A stretch of DNA of 64,000 nt from Oceanobacillus timonensis (GTDB lineage: Bacteria; Bacillota; Bacilli; Bacillales; Amphibacillaceae), in the NCBI RefSeq assembly GCF_900166635.1, contig NZ_LT800497.1, forward strand, positions 596,303 through 660,302, in the 5' to 3' direction. Under the pieces are notes generated by a model. That model was given only the letters and a program-made list of their open reading frames with translations, was not told the DNA's origin and ran no database searches. The translations under genes were made by a program, and so were the position numbers. Shown here in pieces: positions 35,340 to 42,928 of this stretch (its first letter is position 1; every line of letters starts with the position of its first letter).

Positions 35340-36548
35340 ATGTACGAGGTAGGTATTATGACTAATTTTAAAAAACCTACAAAATTGGCAACGATGACAT
35401 CATTAATAGCGAAATCATACGGGATAGATATAGTTTACATGACACCAAAAGATGTAAATATAGAAGAACAGAAAATCAATGGAAAAGTAATGGTGGATAG
35501 TAAATGGGTTAATAAGGAAACGGATATTCCGCCTTTTATTGATGCAGCTATATATTGCTTTAAAAAAGAAAATAAAGAAGTAATGGATTTTTTAAGAGAA
35601 TCCACTTTTCTGTCTGATACTAGAGTCAACTTAATTAGTAAAGAAAAATTGCAAGAAGTTTTAAAAGATGATGCAAAATTTGCTCATTTAATCATTCCTA
35701 CACATAAATTAGAGGTATTTGATGATTTATATCCGAACTTAATAAAATATAATAAAGTGGTTATAAAACCTGGTAAAGGGATAAAAGGCAAAGATATTTA
35801 TTCTATTGAAAAAATAGGAGAGGATACATTTAAAATAGGTTATCAAAGAAATGAATGGAATGTTAATTTAAACGGACTTAAAACGTATTTTGATGAGATC
35901 TTGAAACAAAGGAATTATATTCTTCAAAAATATATTGCATCGAAAACACCTCAAGGAGATCCTTTTGATATTCGTATTCATGTAGAAAGAGACCGTTCTG
36001 GTAAATGGTCGATTGCAAAAATTTATGTACGAATTGGGATTGGGCAGTCTGTTGTATCTAATGTGAGTCAAGGTGGCGGCGTTAGTGATCCTATTGCCTT
36101 TCTAAAAGCATTCTATGGAGATAAATGGGAGACGATTTATAGTAATTTAGTAAGGGTAGGAAAGACGTTGCCTAAGAAAATGGAAAAATTAAGAAAAACA
36201 CATATTATGCATTTAGGAATAGATATTGGGATAGAATCAAATGGCGATATTTATTTATTTGAAACAAATGATGGACCAGGTACAACAAATGTTGTTTCTG
36301 AAGCGGCGTTTCATAGAAGCAACTATTATGCATATGTATTAAATAAAAAGCTAAATTACCCACTGAAAGATTTGGTAGATGTGATTGACGATGACCAACA
36401 TAAAATTTCACAATTGGAAACAGCAGTAAGCAAAGAAACCGAAAAAAAAGAGAAAAAAGAAAAGCAAATCCAAGAAATGATAAACAGTACTTCATGGAAA
36501 ATAACCGGTTTTTTGAGAAAAGCGAAGAAGCTGGTGAAGAAAACATAA
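35340..36548 (+). CDS. YheC/YheD-like ATP-grasp protein with SWK tail
   Basis: A 402-residue protein. It has VGIMTNFKKPTKLATMTSLI and TDIPPFIDAAIYCFKK at the N-terminus. The ATP-grasp region has KVVIKPGKGIKGKDIYSI, IASKTPQGDPFDIRIHVER, KIYVRIGIGQSVVSNVSQGG and LGIDIGIESNGDIYLFETNDGP. A Lys/Glu coiled coil ends in INSTSWKITGFLRKAKKLV. The ATG at 35340 lies eight bases after AAAGGTGG, and the earlier GTG at 35328 overlaps that site. It closely follows the short ATP-grasp gene and ends at a terminator shared with the convergent gene at 36600. Confidence 0.82.
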   Translation: MYEVGIMTNFKKPTKLATMTSLIAKSYGIDIVYMTPKDVNIEEQKINGKVMVDSKWVNKETDIPPFIDAAIYCFKKENKEVMDFLRESTFLSDTRVNLISKEKLQEVLKDDAKFAHLIIPTHKLEVFDDLYPNLIKYNKVVIKPGKGIKGKDIYSIEKIGEDTFKIGYQRNEWNVNLNGLKTYFDEILKQRNYILQKYIASKTPQGDPFDIRIHVERDRSGKWSIAKIYVRIGIGQSVVSNVSQGGGVSDPIAFLKAFYGDKWETIYSNLVRVGKTLPKKMEKLRKTHIMHLGIDIGIESNGDIYLFETNDGPGTTNVVSEAAFHRSNYYAYVLNKKLNYPLKDLVDVIDDDQHKISQLETAVSKETEKKEKKEKQIQEMINSTSWKITGFLRKAKKLVKKT

Positions 36549-36562
36549 CAGATTGTATGTAA

Positions 36563-36596
36563 AATGGAACAATGCAGCTTCATGCATTGTTCCATT
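36563..36596. terminator. bidirectional terminator between convergent YheC/D-like genes
   Basis: AATGGAACAATGCA and TGCATTGTTCCATT are perfect arms around a six-base loop. Confidence 0.8.
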
Positions 36597-36599
36597 GTG

Positions 36600-37607
36600 T
36601 TATTCACTTGTTGTCTGTTGAAGGTAATGATAATAATCAACTTTTAGGTTAATAATTTCTGCTTCACCGAATTCCATGCCTGGGGCAGCATTAACCTCAT
36701 ATATATAAATTTTCCCATCCCTATCAATCCCTATATCAATGCCGAGACAGGATGTTTGTTTATGATAGAGGGCTTCTAATTTAGGAGGAAGATATTCTGC
36801 CAGATAGTCAAATTCTATTTTAATATTTTCCCACTTATCTGGGTAGTGAAATTTAATAAAAGGGACAAGCTTTTGTACGCCTCCACCCTGCGCTACATTA
36901 GAAACAACTTTGTTATTGGAACCGATACGAATCAGATGAATTGCCACTGCCCATTTCGCTTCCACATTTTTTTCTAATCGTATCCGGCAATCAAAAGGAT
37001 CCCCTGCAGTAGTAACAGATTGAATATATTGTTGTGCTAAATACACTTTATCACTTATTAAATCCTCTATATAAGTTCTCAGTTCTTCAGCAGACAGGGT
37101 CTTTTCAGAATTCTTGAAGTACAACTGATAAGATGTTTCATTTATTTTATTGATTAAATATACCCCAATCCCTTTGTGGCCGACTCTTGGTTTAAGAATA
37201 GCTTTATCATATTTTTGGATAAACTTCATAACATCATCGAAACCATTAATTTGAATGGTATCCGGAATGTATTTAGCAAACTCTCCATCTTCAATCAATG
37301 TATTGTAAATTTTTAATTTTGAACCAAAACCTTTTGGATTTAATAGGGTGCTTTTCTTTTTTAAAAAAGCAATCACATTTTTGTATTTATAAGAATAACT
37401 ATTCAAATCTATATAGGCAGGAACCGAAATCTCTATATCACGCCATACGTTATTATGGAGTGTTAGCCCATTAATAACCTCTTTATTGATATCCACATTT
37501 TTAGGGTGGCTATAAATTAATTCGATATCATAATACTTTGCAGCTTTTGCTAATAATTTTACATATTCGGGCGGTTTCGTAAAGTTCCTCATAAAACATA
37601 TATACAT
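36600..37607 (-). CDS. YheC/YheD-like ATP-grasp protein without tail
   Basis: A 335-residue protein on the minus strand. It has CFMRNFTKPPEYVKLLAKAA and VPAYIDLNSYSY. The ATP-grasp motifs are AILKPRVGHKGIGVYLI, IQSVTTAGDPFDCRIRLEK, LIRIGSNNKVVSNVAQGGG and LGIDIGIDRDGKIYIYEVNAAPG. It ends shortly after VDYYHYLQQ, with neither coiled coil nor SWK tail, like the minus-strand copies at 51-56 kb. A clear CAGGAGGC site precedes the ATG. It is the last ATP-grasp gene before the autolysin block. Confidence 0.82.
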   Translation of the reverse strand: MYICFMRNFTKPPEYVKLLAKAAKYYDIELIYSHPKNVDINKEVINGLTLHNNVWRDIEISVPAYIDLNSYSYKYKNVIAFLKKKSTLLNPKGFGSKLKIYNTLIEDGEFAKYIPDTIQINGFDDVMKFIQKYDKAILKPRVGHKGIGVYLINKINETSYQLYFKNSEKTLSAEELRTYIEDLISDKVYLAQQYIQSVTTAGDPFDCRIRLEKNVEAKWAVAIHLIRIGSNNKVVSNVAQGGGVQKLVPFIKFHYPDKWENIKIEFDYLAEYLPPKLEALYHKQTSCLGIDIGIDRDGKIYIYEVNAAPGMEFGEAEIINLKVDYYHYLQQTTSE

Positions 37608-38006
37608 TTTATGCCTCCTGTTATCCCTTTATTGAGTAAATCATTTACCCTTTAAAAAAGAAAATAGCATAAGACACCAATGAAGTAAAATTTCAATTCC
37701 ATATGTATAGTTGTTAAAAATTTCATTTTCTGCTAACCTTATCAGTGATTCACTTTTAAATAGAGGTCTATATACTTTTAAATAGAATAAGAGAATAGAG
37801 TTAATTGCAGTTACTATACAATTAAAAAATACATATACATAATAACACAATATGCTGGAGATATAGACTTGTTTTAAGAGTGGCTCAACTTATGATGAAT
37901 AAGTCTTTCGCCTTGGTTGAATTATATTTTGTATTGATTTTACTGAATATAATTCTGTTTACGCCGACAAAGACACAGTAAGAGAAAAACTAGGAGGTGC
38001 AAAAGT
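37608..38006 (+). other. AT-rich intergenic region before the amidase gene
   Basis: About 400 AT-rich bases with no supported ORF. Its only interpretable content is the sigma-D-like promoter near the right end. Confidence 0.4.
37944..37970 (+). promoter_or_regulatory. sigma-D-like promoter of the amidase gene
   Basis: TGAA, 15 bases, then GCCGACAA resembles the TAAA-N15-GCCGATAT consensus of sigma-D, which drives autolysin genes in B. subtilis. The predicted transcript start is about 30 bases before the TTG start codon. The related gene at 42929 has a better match at a similar distance. Confidence 0.45.
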
Positions 38007-40973
38007 TTGAGGAAAAAATGGATTCCTCTTTTAGTTATTGCTTTGCTGATTATTTCACCATTTTCTACAGCGAGTAAAGTTTTTGCGATGGATGATAATC
38101 ATTCCCAAGATGTAGAGCAAAGCGGTGAACATCCAGAGGAAGGCAACAACAGAACAGACAACGAAGAGGATACTTTGGAAAACGACAAAGAGTCAGAAGA
38201 AATAATTTTTCAGCTCGGTGATGAGGATGAAGTAATTCAAACGTTAAAAGAAGATTTAACAGAGCTTGGATTTGCAGAATTGGAAAATCCAACAGAGTAC
38301 TTTGGCCTACATACCGAAGAAGCTGTAAAAGCCTTTCAAGAATACCACGACATAGAAGATACTGGTATTGTAGAGGAAGATACGCTCCAAAAAATAGAAG
38401 ATGTCTTGTTAACAGATTCATTTGACCGCGAAGAGCATTTGGAATTTAGTGAACCTGAAGCTTTTGAGACGGAAGAAGAAGAATTTGAACAAGAAACGGA
38501 GACAGAGGAAGGTTCGGAATCAGAAGAAGAGCAAGAATCTGAGACAGAAGAAGATGCTGAATCAGAAGAAGAGCAAGAATCTGAGACAGAGGAAGATGCT
38601 GAATCAGAGGAAGAACAAGAATCTGAGACAGAAGAAGATGCTGAATCAGAAGAAGAGCAAGAATCTGAGACAGAAGAAGATGCTGAATCAGAGGAAGAAC
38701 AAGAATCTGAGACAGAAGAAGATGCTGAATCAGAGGAAGAACAAGAATCTGAGACAGAAGAAGATGCTGAATCAGAGGAAGAACAAGAATCTGAGACAGA
38801 AGAAGATGCTGAATCAGAGGAAGAACAAGAATCTGAGACAGAAGAAGATGCTGAATCAGAGGAAGAACAAGAATCTGAGACAGAAGAAGGCACCGAATCA
38901 GAGGAAGAACAAGAATCTGAGACAGAAAAAGATGCTGAATCAGAGGAAGAGCAAAAATCTGAGACAGAAGAAGATGCTGAATCAGAGGAAGAGCAAAAAT
39001 CTGAGACAGAAGAAGATGCTGAATCAGAAGAAGAACAAGAATCTGAGACAGAAGAAGATGCTGAATCAGAGGAAGAACAAGAATCTGAGACAGAAGAAGA
39101 TGCCGATGAGGAACAGCAAATCGGTGAGCAAAACTTAGATGGAGCAGAAACTTTTTCTGCTCAAAGTACGTATCAACGTGGAGACAGACATGAAGATATG
39201 GTTGAGTTTAAAGAGCAGCTAAACGCAATCGGCTTCGGTTATATCACGGAAACCACATTATTTGGAAGTTTCATGGAAACACAAGTAACAAGATTCCAAG
39301 AATACTATGGCCTTACAACAAATGGGCAGCTAGACCAGGAAACACAAGAAAAATTGGACAGCGTATATAACAGTCCATTTCAGCAAGGTAAACGTCATGA
39401 TGATATACCAGGAATAAAAGAAAAGCTAAATAACCTCGGTTATGGCTATATCACCGAAACAACGTTATTTGGAAGCTTTATGGAACAAAAAATAGAGGAA
39501 TTCCAAAGTGATTATGGTCTGCGTGTGAATGGAATTGCCGATGAAGTAACGTTGGAAAAATTGGATGAAGTAGCTCCACAAGATACGTATCAACGTGGGG
39601 ACAGACATGAAGACATGATTGAGTTTAAGAATCAATTAAATGCAATCGGCTTCGGTTATATCACGGAAACCACATTATTTGGAAGTTTCATGGAAAGCCA
39701 AGTAACAAGATTCCAAGAATACTATGGCCTTACAACAAGTGGGGAATTAGATCAGGAAACGCAAGAAAAGTTGGACAGTGTATATAACAGTCCATTTCAG
39801 CAAGGGAAACGACATGATGATATACCAGAAATAAAAGAAAAGCTAAATAATCTTGGTTATGGTTATATCACCGAAACAACGTTATTTGGAAGCTTTATGG
39901 AACAAAAAGTTGAGGAGTTCCAAAGTGATTATGGTCTGCGTGTGAGCGGAATCGCTGATGAAGTAACTTTAGAGAAATTGGATGAAGTAGCTCCACAAGG
40001 TACGTATCAACGTGGGGATAGACATGAAGATATGATTGAGTTTAAAGAGCAGCTAAATGCAATTGGCTTTGGTTATATCACGGAAACAACATTATTTGGA
40101 AGTTTCATGGAAACACAAGTAAAGAGATTCCAAGAATACTATAATCTTTCAGCAAATGGGCAATTGAATCAGGAAACGCAAGAAAAACTAGATAGTGTAT
40201 ATAACAGTTCATTCCAGCAAGGAAAACGTCATGATGACATTCCGGAAATAAAGGAAAAGCTAAATACGCTCGGATATGGTTATATCACCGAGACGACGTT
40301 ATTTGGAAGCTTTATGAAACAAAAAGTTGAGGAGTTCCAAAGAGATCAAGGCTTGCGGGTAAATGGAATCGTAGACGAGGTAACATTAAGTCAATTAAAC
40401 CAAGCATATAATCAGCAATCCACAGTAAAAATCTTTCTTGATCCAGGTCATGGTGCGCATGATCCAGGTGGCCAAGGATATGGATTAAACGAGAAAGACG
40501 TTGTATTAGACATTGCACTTGAAACAGAACGAATCCTTACTAGTAAGTATCAAGGCGTTGAAGTTGAAATGTCCAGAAGAACAGATACCTTTGTTGAATT
40601 AACTGAGCGCGCGAACCAAGCGAACCAATGGGGAGCAGACTACTTTGTAAGCTTTCACAATAACGCTCATAATGGTTCAGCAAGTGGATTTGAATCGTAT
40701 ATTTACAACGGTAACGTTTCGCAGGAAACAAGGGATAAACAAAATGATGTTCACTCATATATTTCTTCTCGTTTAAATGTTTCCGACAGAGGACAAAAAT
40801 CTGCGAATCTTAGTGTTCTTCGTAATACAAATATGCCGGCTATTCTCATCGAATATTTGTTTATTGATAACTTCACAGAAAATGCTTTGTTAAAAAGCGA
40901 TAACTACAAAAATCAATTAGCACAATATACAGCGGATGCAATTGCTGATTCTTACAACTTGAAAAGACAGTAG
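38007..40973 (+). CDS. secreted N-acetylmuramoyl-L-alanine amidase with acidic and peptidoglycan-binding repeats
   Basis: A 988-residue autolysin that starts at TTG eight bases after TAGGAGGTG. A signal peptide ends near VFA-MDD (residues 28-30). Residues about 68-130 form one PG_binding_1-like module. Residues 170-366 are fourteen 14-residue Glu/Ser/Thr repeats. Residues 387-803 are three 139-residue units, each with two peptidoglycan-binding modules (GYITETTLFGSFM). Residues about 810-985 are an Amidase_3 domain with FLDPGHGAHDPGG, NEKDVVLDIA, VSFHNNAHNG and ILIEYLFIDN. These carry the zinc ligands His, Glu and His and the catalytic Glu. It should cleave stem peptides from glycan strands. 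A terminator follows. Confidence 0.92.
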   Translation: MRKKWIPLLVIALLIISPFSTASKVFAMDDNHSQDVEQSGEHPEEGNNRTDNEEDTLENDKESEEIIFQLGDEDEVIQTLKEDLTELGFAELENPTEYFGLHTEEAVKAFQEYHDIEDTGIVEEDTLQKIEDVLLTDSFDREEHLEFSEPEAFETEEEEFEQETETEEGSESEEEQESETEEDAESEEEQESETEEDAESEEEQESETEEDAESEEEQESETEEDAESEEEQESETEEDAESEEEQESETEEDAESEEEQESETEEDAESEEEQESETEEDAESEEEQESETEEGTESEEEQESETEKDAESEEEQKSETEEDAESEEEQKSETEEDAESEEEQESETEEDAESEEEQESETEEDADEEQQIGEQNLDGAETFSAQSTYQRGDRHEDMVEFKEQLNAIGFGYITETTLFGSFMETQVTRFQEYYGLTTNGQLDQETQEKLDSVYNSPFQQGKRHDDIPGIKEKLNNLGYGYITETTLFGSFMEQKIEEFQSDYGLRVNGIADEVTLEKLDEVAPQDTYQRGDRHEDMIEFKNQLNAIGFGYITETTLFGSFMESQVTRFQEYYGLTTSGELDQETQEKLDSVYNSPFQQGKRHDDIPEIKEKLNNLGYGYITETTLFGSFMEQKVEEFQSDYGLRVSGIADEVTLEKLDEVAPQGTYQRGDRHEDMIEFKEQLNAIGFGYITETTLFGSFMETQVKRFQEYYNLSANGQLNQETQEKLDSVYNSSFQQGKRHDDIPEIKEKLNTLGYGYITETTLFGSFMKQKVEEFQRDQGLRVNGIVDEVTLSQLNQAYNQQSTVKIFLDPGHGAHDPGGQGYGLNEKDVVLDIALETERILTSKYQGVEVEMSRRTDTFVELTERANQANQWGADYFVSFHNNAHNGSASGFESYIYNGNVSQETRDKQNDVHSYISSRLNVSDRGQKSANLSVLRNTNMPAILIEYLFIDNFTENALLKSDNYKNQLAQYTADAIADSYNLKRQ
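38517..39104 (+). repeat. fourteen tandem 42-bp units encoding an acidic 14-residue repeat
   Basis: The unit encodes ESEEEQESETEEDA with rare variants (GT for DA, K for E). Many units are identical or differ at one or two third positions. The array is likely to vary in copy number by slippage or recombination. Confidence 0.95.
39168..40418 (+). repeat. three tandem 417-bp units encoding paired peptidoglycan-binding modules
   Basis: Units begin at 39168, 39585 and 40002 with TYQRGDRHEDM. Each holds two ~70-residue modules with the shared GYITETTLFGSFM core. The period of exactly 417 bp is also used in the gene at 42929. Confidence 0.92.
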
Positions 40974-40993
40974 AAACGTATTGCATTGAATAG

Positions 40994-41039
40994 AAAAGAG
41001 GACTTTCCCATACTTAGCCTATGGGAAAGTCCTCTTTTT
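40994..41039. terminator. bidirectional terminator
   Basis: AAAAGAGGACTTTCCCATA and its perfect complement flank a seven-base loop between the amidase gene and the convergent yvrJ-like gene. Confidence 0.9.
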
Positions 41040-41178
41040 AATGTGTTTTCTTCGGAATGGAAATGGCGTAGATGGATTCAATTAACTGATTTAGCTTTCC
41101 TTCAACCCGGTGCAGTAAATAGAAGGTGACCGCAGCTGGGAAGCCGACATCTGTTAGAAGGGAAATCCATGCTTCCAT
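41038..41178 (-). CDS. yvrJ: YvrJ-family small membrane protein
   Basis: A 46-residue protein with a single hydrophobic segment: MEAWISLLTDVGFPAAVTFY followed by LLHRVEGKLNQLIESI. The Gly-Phe-Pro motif in the membrane segment and the following charged helix match the YvrJ family. An AAGGTGGTG site precedes the ATG. It lies downstream of DUF2922 and DUF1659 genes on the same strand, a combination that recurs in Bacillaceae. The function is unknown. In B. subtilis yvrJ neighbours the SigO/RsoA genes, and here too a sigma-like gene lies close by. Confidence 0.85.
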   Translation of the reverse strand: MEAWISLLTDVGFPAAVTFYLLHRVEGKLNQLIESIYAISIPKKTH

Positions 41179-41297
41179 AAAATTCACCACCTTTTTGAAC
41201 AAATCTTACAAGAACAAACTTCTAGACGATAAAGTTTCTGATGAAAGACAATGCCGTGGAGAGGTTCCCCACGGACTGATGTCTTAAAAAAGAAGAA

Positions 41298-41510
41298 TTA
41301 TAATTCAATGTCTTCTACAGTACGTTCAACAACGCGGGCACTGTGTATTTCAGTTAGTTCCCCGCCAGTGGAATAAAGGGCATTTTCCTGAAGGATTGTA
41401 TCCATTGCCTCTTGAACCGTTTCCGGATCCACTGGTTCCACAGGATTGTCTAATGAATAGGTAACAACGCGTCCTTCTTCATTTAGAAATTTCAACTCCA
41501 ATTTTCTCAA
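41298..41510 (-). CDS. DUF2922 family protein
   Basis: A 70-residue protein. It has LELKFLNEEGRVVTYSLDNP, EPVDPETVQEAMDTIL and a C-terminal ARVVERTVEDIEL, the DUF2922 pattern. No signal or membrane segment is present. It follows the DUF1659 gene by 33 bases and precedes the yvrJ-like gene. A CCGTGG/CCACGG hairpin lies just downstream (near 41254-41272). The function is unknown. Confidence 0.88.
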   Translation of the reverse strand: MRKLELKFLNEEGRVVTYSLDNPVEPVDPETVQEAMDTILQENALYSTGGELTEIHSARVVERTVEDIEL

Positions 41511-41543
41511 ATTTTTCCCCTCCTTTCGTGAGTGACTTTTAAC

Positions 41544-41777
41544 TTAGGCTTCTTCTTCTTCAAAAATGTCTGAAACATCACGACGGCTAATGCCGTAGAG
41601 TGTGTGCTGCTGAACAGATGCAAATGCGTTTGCTGTCTGGAATAACTGTTCAGCAGTAGCTTCTGTTTTAACATTATTGAATCGTTTGTTTTTTAGGATA
41701 AATTCTCCAGACATTGGGTCGATCCCTTCATTCAGCGTCAGCTGCAAAACAGATTCATTTAATTGAGCGACTGCCAT
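41544..41777 (-). CDS. DUF1659 family protein
   Basis: A 77-residue protein with the DUF1659 pattern: QLTLNEGIDPMSGEFILKNK, FNNVKTEATAEQLFQTANAF and YGISRRDVSDI, ending in an acidic tail. It is the first gene of a three-gene minus-strand unit with DUF2922 and YvrJ. A GGAGGTGATAAGC site precedes the ATG. It is divergent from the sigma-like gene at 42158. The function is unknown. Confidence 0.88.
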   Translation of the reverse strand: MAVAQLNESVLQLTLNEGIDPMSGEFILKNKRFNNVKTEATAEQLFQTANAFASVQQHTLYGISRRDVSDIFEEEEA

Positions 41778-42157
41778 TGCTTATCACCTCCTTACACCCC
41801 TATAATTCGTTTGTCGTTTTAAAAAAGGGGCATGATTGCAAAAAATAATATTGGTTTCTTTAAAACAATGTAAAAAAAGGCTATATAACAAGTGTTTGAA
41901 GGGAATATTTGCAGAATTTTTAGAAATTTGTCTACAAAAAAATACGAAAAAAGTAAAAAAACCAAAATATACATATAAAGAATGAGGAAAATTGAAATAT
42001 AAAGAAAAAAGTATAGGAAAACAACAAAAAATCTTAATAAATTAACCATAAATTACAAAAATGTTACTATTTTCAATGTAAAATGAATTTTGTTAATATG
42101 ACAAAAAATTAAAAATCTGCTAGATTAGAACTAATCTTAATAAAAGGAGTGGTGAAA
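41778..42157. other. very AT-rich divergent intergenic region
   Basis: About 380 bases between the DUF1659 and sigma-like genes. No ORF is supported. The only discrete signal is the perfect palindrome at 42122-42137. Confidence 0.4.
42122..42137. promoter_or_regulatory. perfect 7+2+7 palindrome before the sigma-like gene
   Basis: AGATTAG-AA-CTAATCT sits immediately upstream of the AAAAGGAGTGG ribosome site. It could be an operator or a short mRNA hairpin. Confidence 0.4.
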
Positions 42158-42559
42158 ATGGAAAAAAAGCATTGGGACTTGGAAGATTTTTTACATCAAA
42201 ATCAACGGAGGGTTTATTATCAAATGAGCAGACTGCAAATCGAAAATGAGAAAGAGGACTATTTTCAGGAAGGTTTAGTAGCAATGTGGAGGGCATATGA
42301 AAACTATAATCCGGATAAAGGACCATTAGCTACATATATGAATTTTCAAATTCGTAACCGTTTAGTGGATGTGTTCCGCAAATCAATCGCAGAAAAAAAG
42401 TATTTTCAACATCTGAGTTATCAACAAAAAATTGAGACACAATCCGGAAATTACATGAACCGGATGAAAACTCCTTTTGCAGATGAAGGGAAGAACCAGT
42501 TGGAGGAGAATGTAGACTTTATTAATGAAAACGATTTCAAAAGCACACAAAAGCATTGA
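42158..42559 (+). CDS. sigma-70-family region 2 protein (5' half of a split or frameshifted sigma factor)
   Basis: A 133-residue protein. It has YYQMSRLQIENEKEDYFQEG, LVAMWRAYENYNPDKGPLAT and YMNFQIRNRLVDVFRK. This is the helical region 2 of a sigma-70-family factor, which binds core polymerase and the -10 element. The frame ends at 42559 before any region 4. Region 4 continues at once in another frame (42556-42714). One missing A in the CAAAAG run near 42549-42553 would fuse both into a normal ~185-residue factor. Alternatives are a two-subunit factor like B. subtilis RsoA/SigO, or ribosomal frameshifting. The ATG at 42158 follows AAAAGGAGTGG. Confidence 0.75.
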   Translation: MEKKHWDLEDFLHQNQRRVYYQMSRLQIENEKEDYFQEGLVAMWRAYENYNPDKGPLATYMNFQIRNRLVDVFRKSIAEKKYFQHLSYQQKIETQSGNYMNRMKTPFADEGKNQLEENVDFINENDFKSTQKH

Positions 42560-42714
42560 CTGACAGACAAAAAAGATGGTTTTGTCATGCTATTGTAGAT
42601 GGGTTATCTAATCAAGAAATTGCAGACAAGGAAGAGGTAAGTTTAGAAGCGGTTAAAAGTTGGGCGAAAAGTGCAAAGCGAAAACTACGAAAAATGGAAT
42701 GGAACAATACATGA
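42556..42714 (+). CDS. sigma-70-family region 4 segment (3' half of the split sigma factor)
   Basis: A 52-residue frame beginning at a TTG that overlaps the preceding stop codon (TTGA). It reads LTDRQKRWFCHAIVDGLSNQ, EIADKEEVSLEAVKSWAKSA and KRKLRK. This is a helix-turn-helix of sigma region 4, which would contact the -35 element. No Shine-Dalgarno sequence is visible before the TTG. Independent translation would therefore rely on coupling or frameshifting. It may simply be the disconnected end of a pseudogene. Confidence 0.6.
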   Translation: MTDRQKRWFCHAIVDGLSNQEIADKEEVSLEAVKSWAKSAKRKLRKMEWNNT

Positions 42715-42859
42715 AAGGAATCCGGTTATTGTATTTTTGATGCAGGAGATAAAGGTTAAAAGGTTTAGGTCTTAAGAATTATTTGTGGAATTCTATTGAA
42801 ATATTGAATATTTCATGAACGTTTTATAGATTGAAGCGATTCCAACCTAAAATTTATAT

Positions 42860-42887
42860 TAAAGAAAAGATTAGGTATTGCCGATAG
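42860..42887 (+). promoter_or_regulatory. sigma-D-like promoter of the glucosaminidase gene
   Basis: TAAA (42860-42863), 16 bases, then GCCGATAG (42880-42887), close to the sigma-D consensus. It lies about 42 bases before the TTG start, the same arrangement as in the amidase gene. Confidence 0.55.
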
Positions 42888-42928
42888 ATAAATAGAAAGA
42901 TAGAATAGCATATAGGAGGTGGAAAGAT

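Noticed and set aside
38336..38893. Long Ser/Asp-rich open frame on the minus strand opposite the acidic repeats (also 43261-43803 and the Lys-rich frames at 38422 and 43401)
   Set aside because: These are shadows of the 42-bp GAA/GAG-rich repeats in the amidase and glucosaminidase genes. They have no ribosome site and no independent conservation signal.
38517..39104. CRISPR-like tandem array
   Set aside because: The repeats are contiguous, have no spacers and are in frame within a secreted protein.
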